Shown here: in pieces, positions 5,466 through 5,655 of the stretch | Layout: each line of letters starts with the position of its first letter | Numbering within the stretch: the stretch's first letter is position 1 | DNA from: Desulfobacteraceae bacterium | GTDB taxonomy: Bacteria; Desulfobacterota; Desulfobacteria; Desulfobacterales; Desulfobacteraceae | NCBI GenBank assembly: GCA_030638935.1 | Contig: DAOWDR010000270.1 | Coordinates: 1 to 5,655, forward strand | Length of the DNA stretch: 5,655 nucleotides | Direction of reading: 5' to 3' | Translations under genes and position numbers: made by a program | Notes under the pieces: generated by a model | Told to the model about the DNA's origin: nothing | The model's input: the letters and a program-made list of their open reading frames with translations, nothing else | The model's database searches: none

Positions 5466-5655
5466 ATGAAAAACATTACGTTTGAAAATCCGATGCTTAC
5501 CAGAGAGCTCTTCGGTCATCACAACTGTAATCTGGATAAAATTTGCAAAGCGTTTAATGTGGAGATCAATACAAGGGGCAGCTCTTTGTTGGTTAATGGC
5601 ACAGCCCACAATACTGATCTTGCTGAAAAAATACTCCAACAACTTTATCAGCTTC
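5466..5655 (+). CDS. phoH: PhoH-like ATPase, N-terminal part only
   Basis: PhoH-like proteins (PhoL/YbeZ branch in many bacteria) are cytoplasmic P-loop ATPases linked to RNA metabolism and often sit beside ybeY. Only the first 63 codons are in the window. The translation MKNITFENPMLTRELFGHH, then NLDKICKAFNVEINTRGSSL and LVNGTAHNTDLAEKILQQL, fits the small N-terminal KH-like domain of the family: 'nl..ie...gv.i..RG..l.v.G....v..a...l..L'. The Walker A region lies beyond the right edge. ATG 5466 is preceded in frame by a TGA at 5460-5462, so it is the earliest possible ATG. No strong ribosome binding site is visible; an internal ATG at 5493 is less likely because it would cut the first strand. 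The assignment rests on a short stretch. Confidence 0.65.
   Translation, partial: MKNITFENPMLTRELFGHHNCNLDKICKAFNVEINTRGSSLLVNGTAHNTDLAEKILQQLYQL

Noticed and set aside
1..5655. CRISPR array, insertion sequence or transposase
   Set aside because: No regularly spaced repeats and no transposase-like translation were seen. The only repeats are the short ones listed.

Overview
The window is bacterial. It carries most of a pyrrolysine (Pyl) operon followed by a run of unrelated housekeeping and envelope genes, all on the + strand. The separate PylSc protein (catalytic domain only, without a fused N-terminal tRNA-binding domain) is the bacterial arrangement. That, together with the neighbouring hpf, DUF2799 lipoprotein, MaoC and phoH genes, suggests a Gram-negative anaerobe, most likely a deltaproteobacterium of the Desulfobacteraceae type. 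The taxon is inferred from protein flavour and gene context, not proven.

Region 1 (1-3643): the 3' two thirds of pylB, then pylC, pylD and pylSc, tightly packed as one transcription unit. PylB isomerises lysine to (3R)-3-methylornithine, PylC ligates it to a second lysine, PylD oxidises the product so that it cyclises to pyrrolysine, and PylSc charges tRNA-Pyl with it. No pylT (tRNA-Pyl) or pylSn is visible here; they are expected upstream or elsewhere. The most striking observation is that pylD ends in an amber codon (TAG, 2774-2776), the codon this operon recodes. The reading frame then continues with no other stop through seven sense codons straight into pylSc. Pyl insertion at that TAG would therefore make a PylD-PylSc fusion, a possible product-dependent feedback device.

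Region 2 (3644-4466): a 159-nt spacer, a short hibernation-promoting factor gene (hpf/raiA type) with a strong ribosome binding site, and a 292-nt AT-rich spacer. That spacer holds a good sigma-70-like promoter and, immediately after its expected start point, a perfect 20-bp inverted repeat.

Region 3 (4467-5655): a DUF2799 lipoprotein gene ending in TAG, a clear rho-independent terminator, a MaoC/PhaJ-type hydratase gene cut off after about half its fold (probable pseudogene), and the first 63 codons of a phoH-like ATPase gene running off the right edge.
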